Of a DNA stretch of 14,189 nucleotides, positions 14,105 to 14,189 are shown piece after piece. The stretch is from Pseudomonadota bacterium (GTDB taxonomy: Bacteria > Pseudomonadota > Alphaproteobacteria > Sphingomonadales > SMXR01). Position 1 is the first letter of the stretch, and each line of letters starts with the position of its first letter. Below the pieces are notes generated by a model. The model saw only the letters and a program-made list of their open reading frames with translations. It searched no databases and was not told where the DNA came from. The DNA lies in contig JACZYI010000028.1 of the NCBI GenBank assembly GCA_022571175.1, positions 1 through 14,189 on the forward strand, read 5' to 3'. Both the position numbers and the translations under genes were made by a program.

Positions 14105-14189
14105 TAAACATTTCTCAATTTGTTTCTCTTTCAATTCGAGACGCTAAAAAGCTCCTAGACTCTTTAAAGTTGACCAAAAAAGAACAAGA
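14101..14189 (+). CDS. UvrA-like internal fragment, cut by the window end
   Basis: The frame from 14104 reads GVNISQFV, LSIRDAKKLLDSLKLTKKEQ and runs off the window. It aligns with the stretch of the excinuclease ABC subunit UvrA that follows the second zinc-finger region and precedes the ABC signature; B. subtilis has GRHIGKITELSVADALAFF and LTLSEKD there. UvrA is the DNA-damage-sensing ATPase of nucleotide excision repair. There is no plausible start codon, and the frame is open upstream only to a stop at 14053-14055, running through the GC-rich palindrome. The N-terminal ~400 residues of UvrA are thus absent. The match is recalled from memory and short, so confidence is moderate. Confidence 0.5.

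Overview
The window carries a housekeeping segment of an alphaproteobacterium-like chromosome of roughly 50% GC (bases 1 to about 13,380). The evidence for that assignment is the gene order dnaX-ybaB-recR followed by rmuC and def, the 4.5S-type SRP RNA just upstream of dnaX, the membrane-anchored class I cytochrome c with an NRMGFAG distal-ligand motif, and protein sequences close to the alphaproteobacterial type. Genus or species cannot be read from it. The last ~800 bases are different: AT-richer, mostly AGA for arginine, and carrying sequence types common in Candidate Phyla Radiation bacteria (Parcubacteria-like).

Layout. 1-3427 (+): the 3' five-sixths of pheT, a small PilZ-domain protein and a SAM-dependent methyltransferase. 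3493-5295 (+): lepA (EF4). 5382-5471 (+): tRNA-Ser(GGA) with encoded CCA. 5571-7878 (+): an M17 leucyl aminopeptidase and an SH3/NlpC-P60 cell-wall peptidase, 7 bases apart, a likely peptide-processing pair. 7897-8439 (-): a membrane-anchored cytochrome c converging on it. 8440-8773: a non-coding region with a 3 x 18-bp tandem repeat and clustered GANTC sites. 8774-8908 (+): SRP RNA (ffs) with promoter and terminator. 8938-11676 (+): dnaX, ybaB and recR, a replication/repair operon in which dnaX and ybaB overlap by 4 bases. 11681-12748 (-): rmuC, convergent with recR. 12892 onward (+): def.

The most important observation is at the right end. The open frame at 12892-14034 begins as an ordinary peptide deformylase and, at about residue 164, becomes the C-terminal two thirds of an MltG-type endolytic murein transglycosylase without its membrane anchor. 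Codon choice and base composition change at the same point, and the switch lies in a short 'KLAK' stretch plausible in both parent families. A cytoplasmic metalloenzyme joined to an unanchored periplasmic enzyme makes little biological sense, so I read this as a chimeric contig joining an alphaproteobacterium to a CPR-like genome, not as a new bifunctional protein. A further discontinuity, where 7-mer repeats and a GC-rich palindrome abut an internal UvrA-like fragment, lies at 14040-14189.

Other points worth a look are a 24-bp near-perfect palindrome with a GANTC site at each end between pheT and the PilZ gene, a potential A AAA AAC frameshift site in dnaX at the place where E. coli makes gamma, and the 18-bp tandem repeats upstream of the cytochrome gene. 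I found no CRISPR array, insertion sequence, phage gene or defence system.
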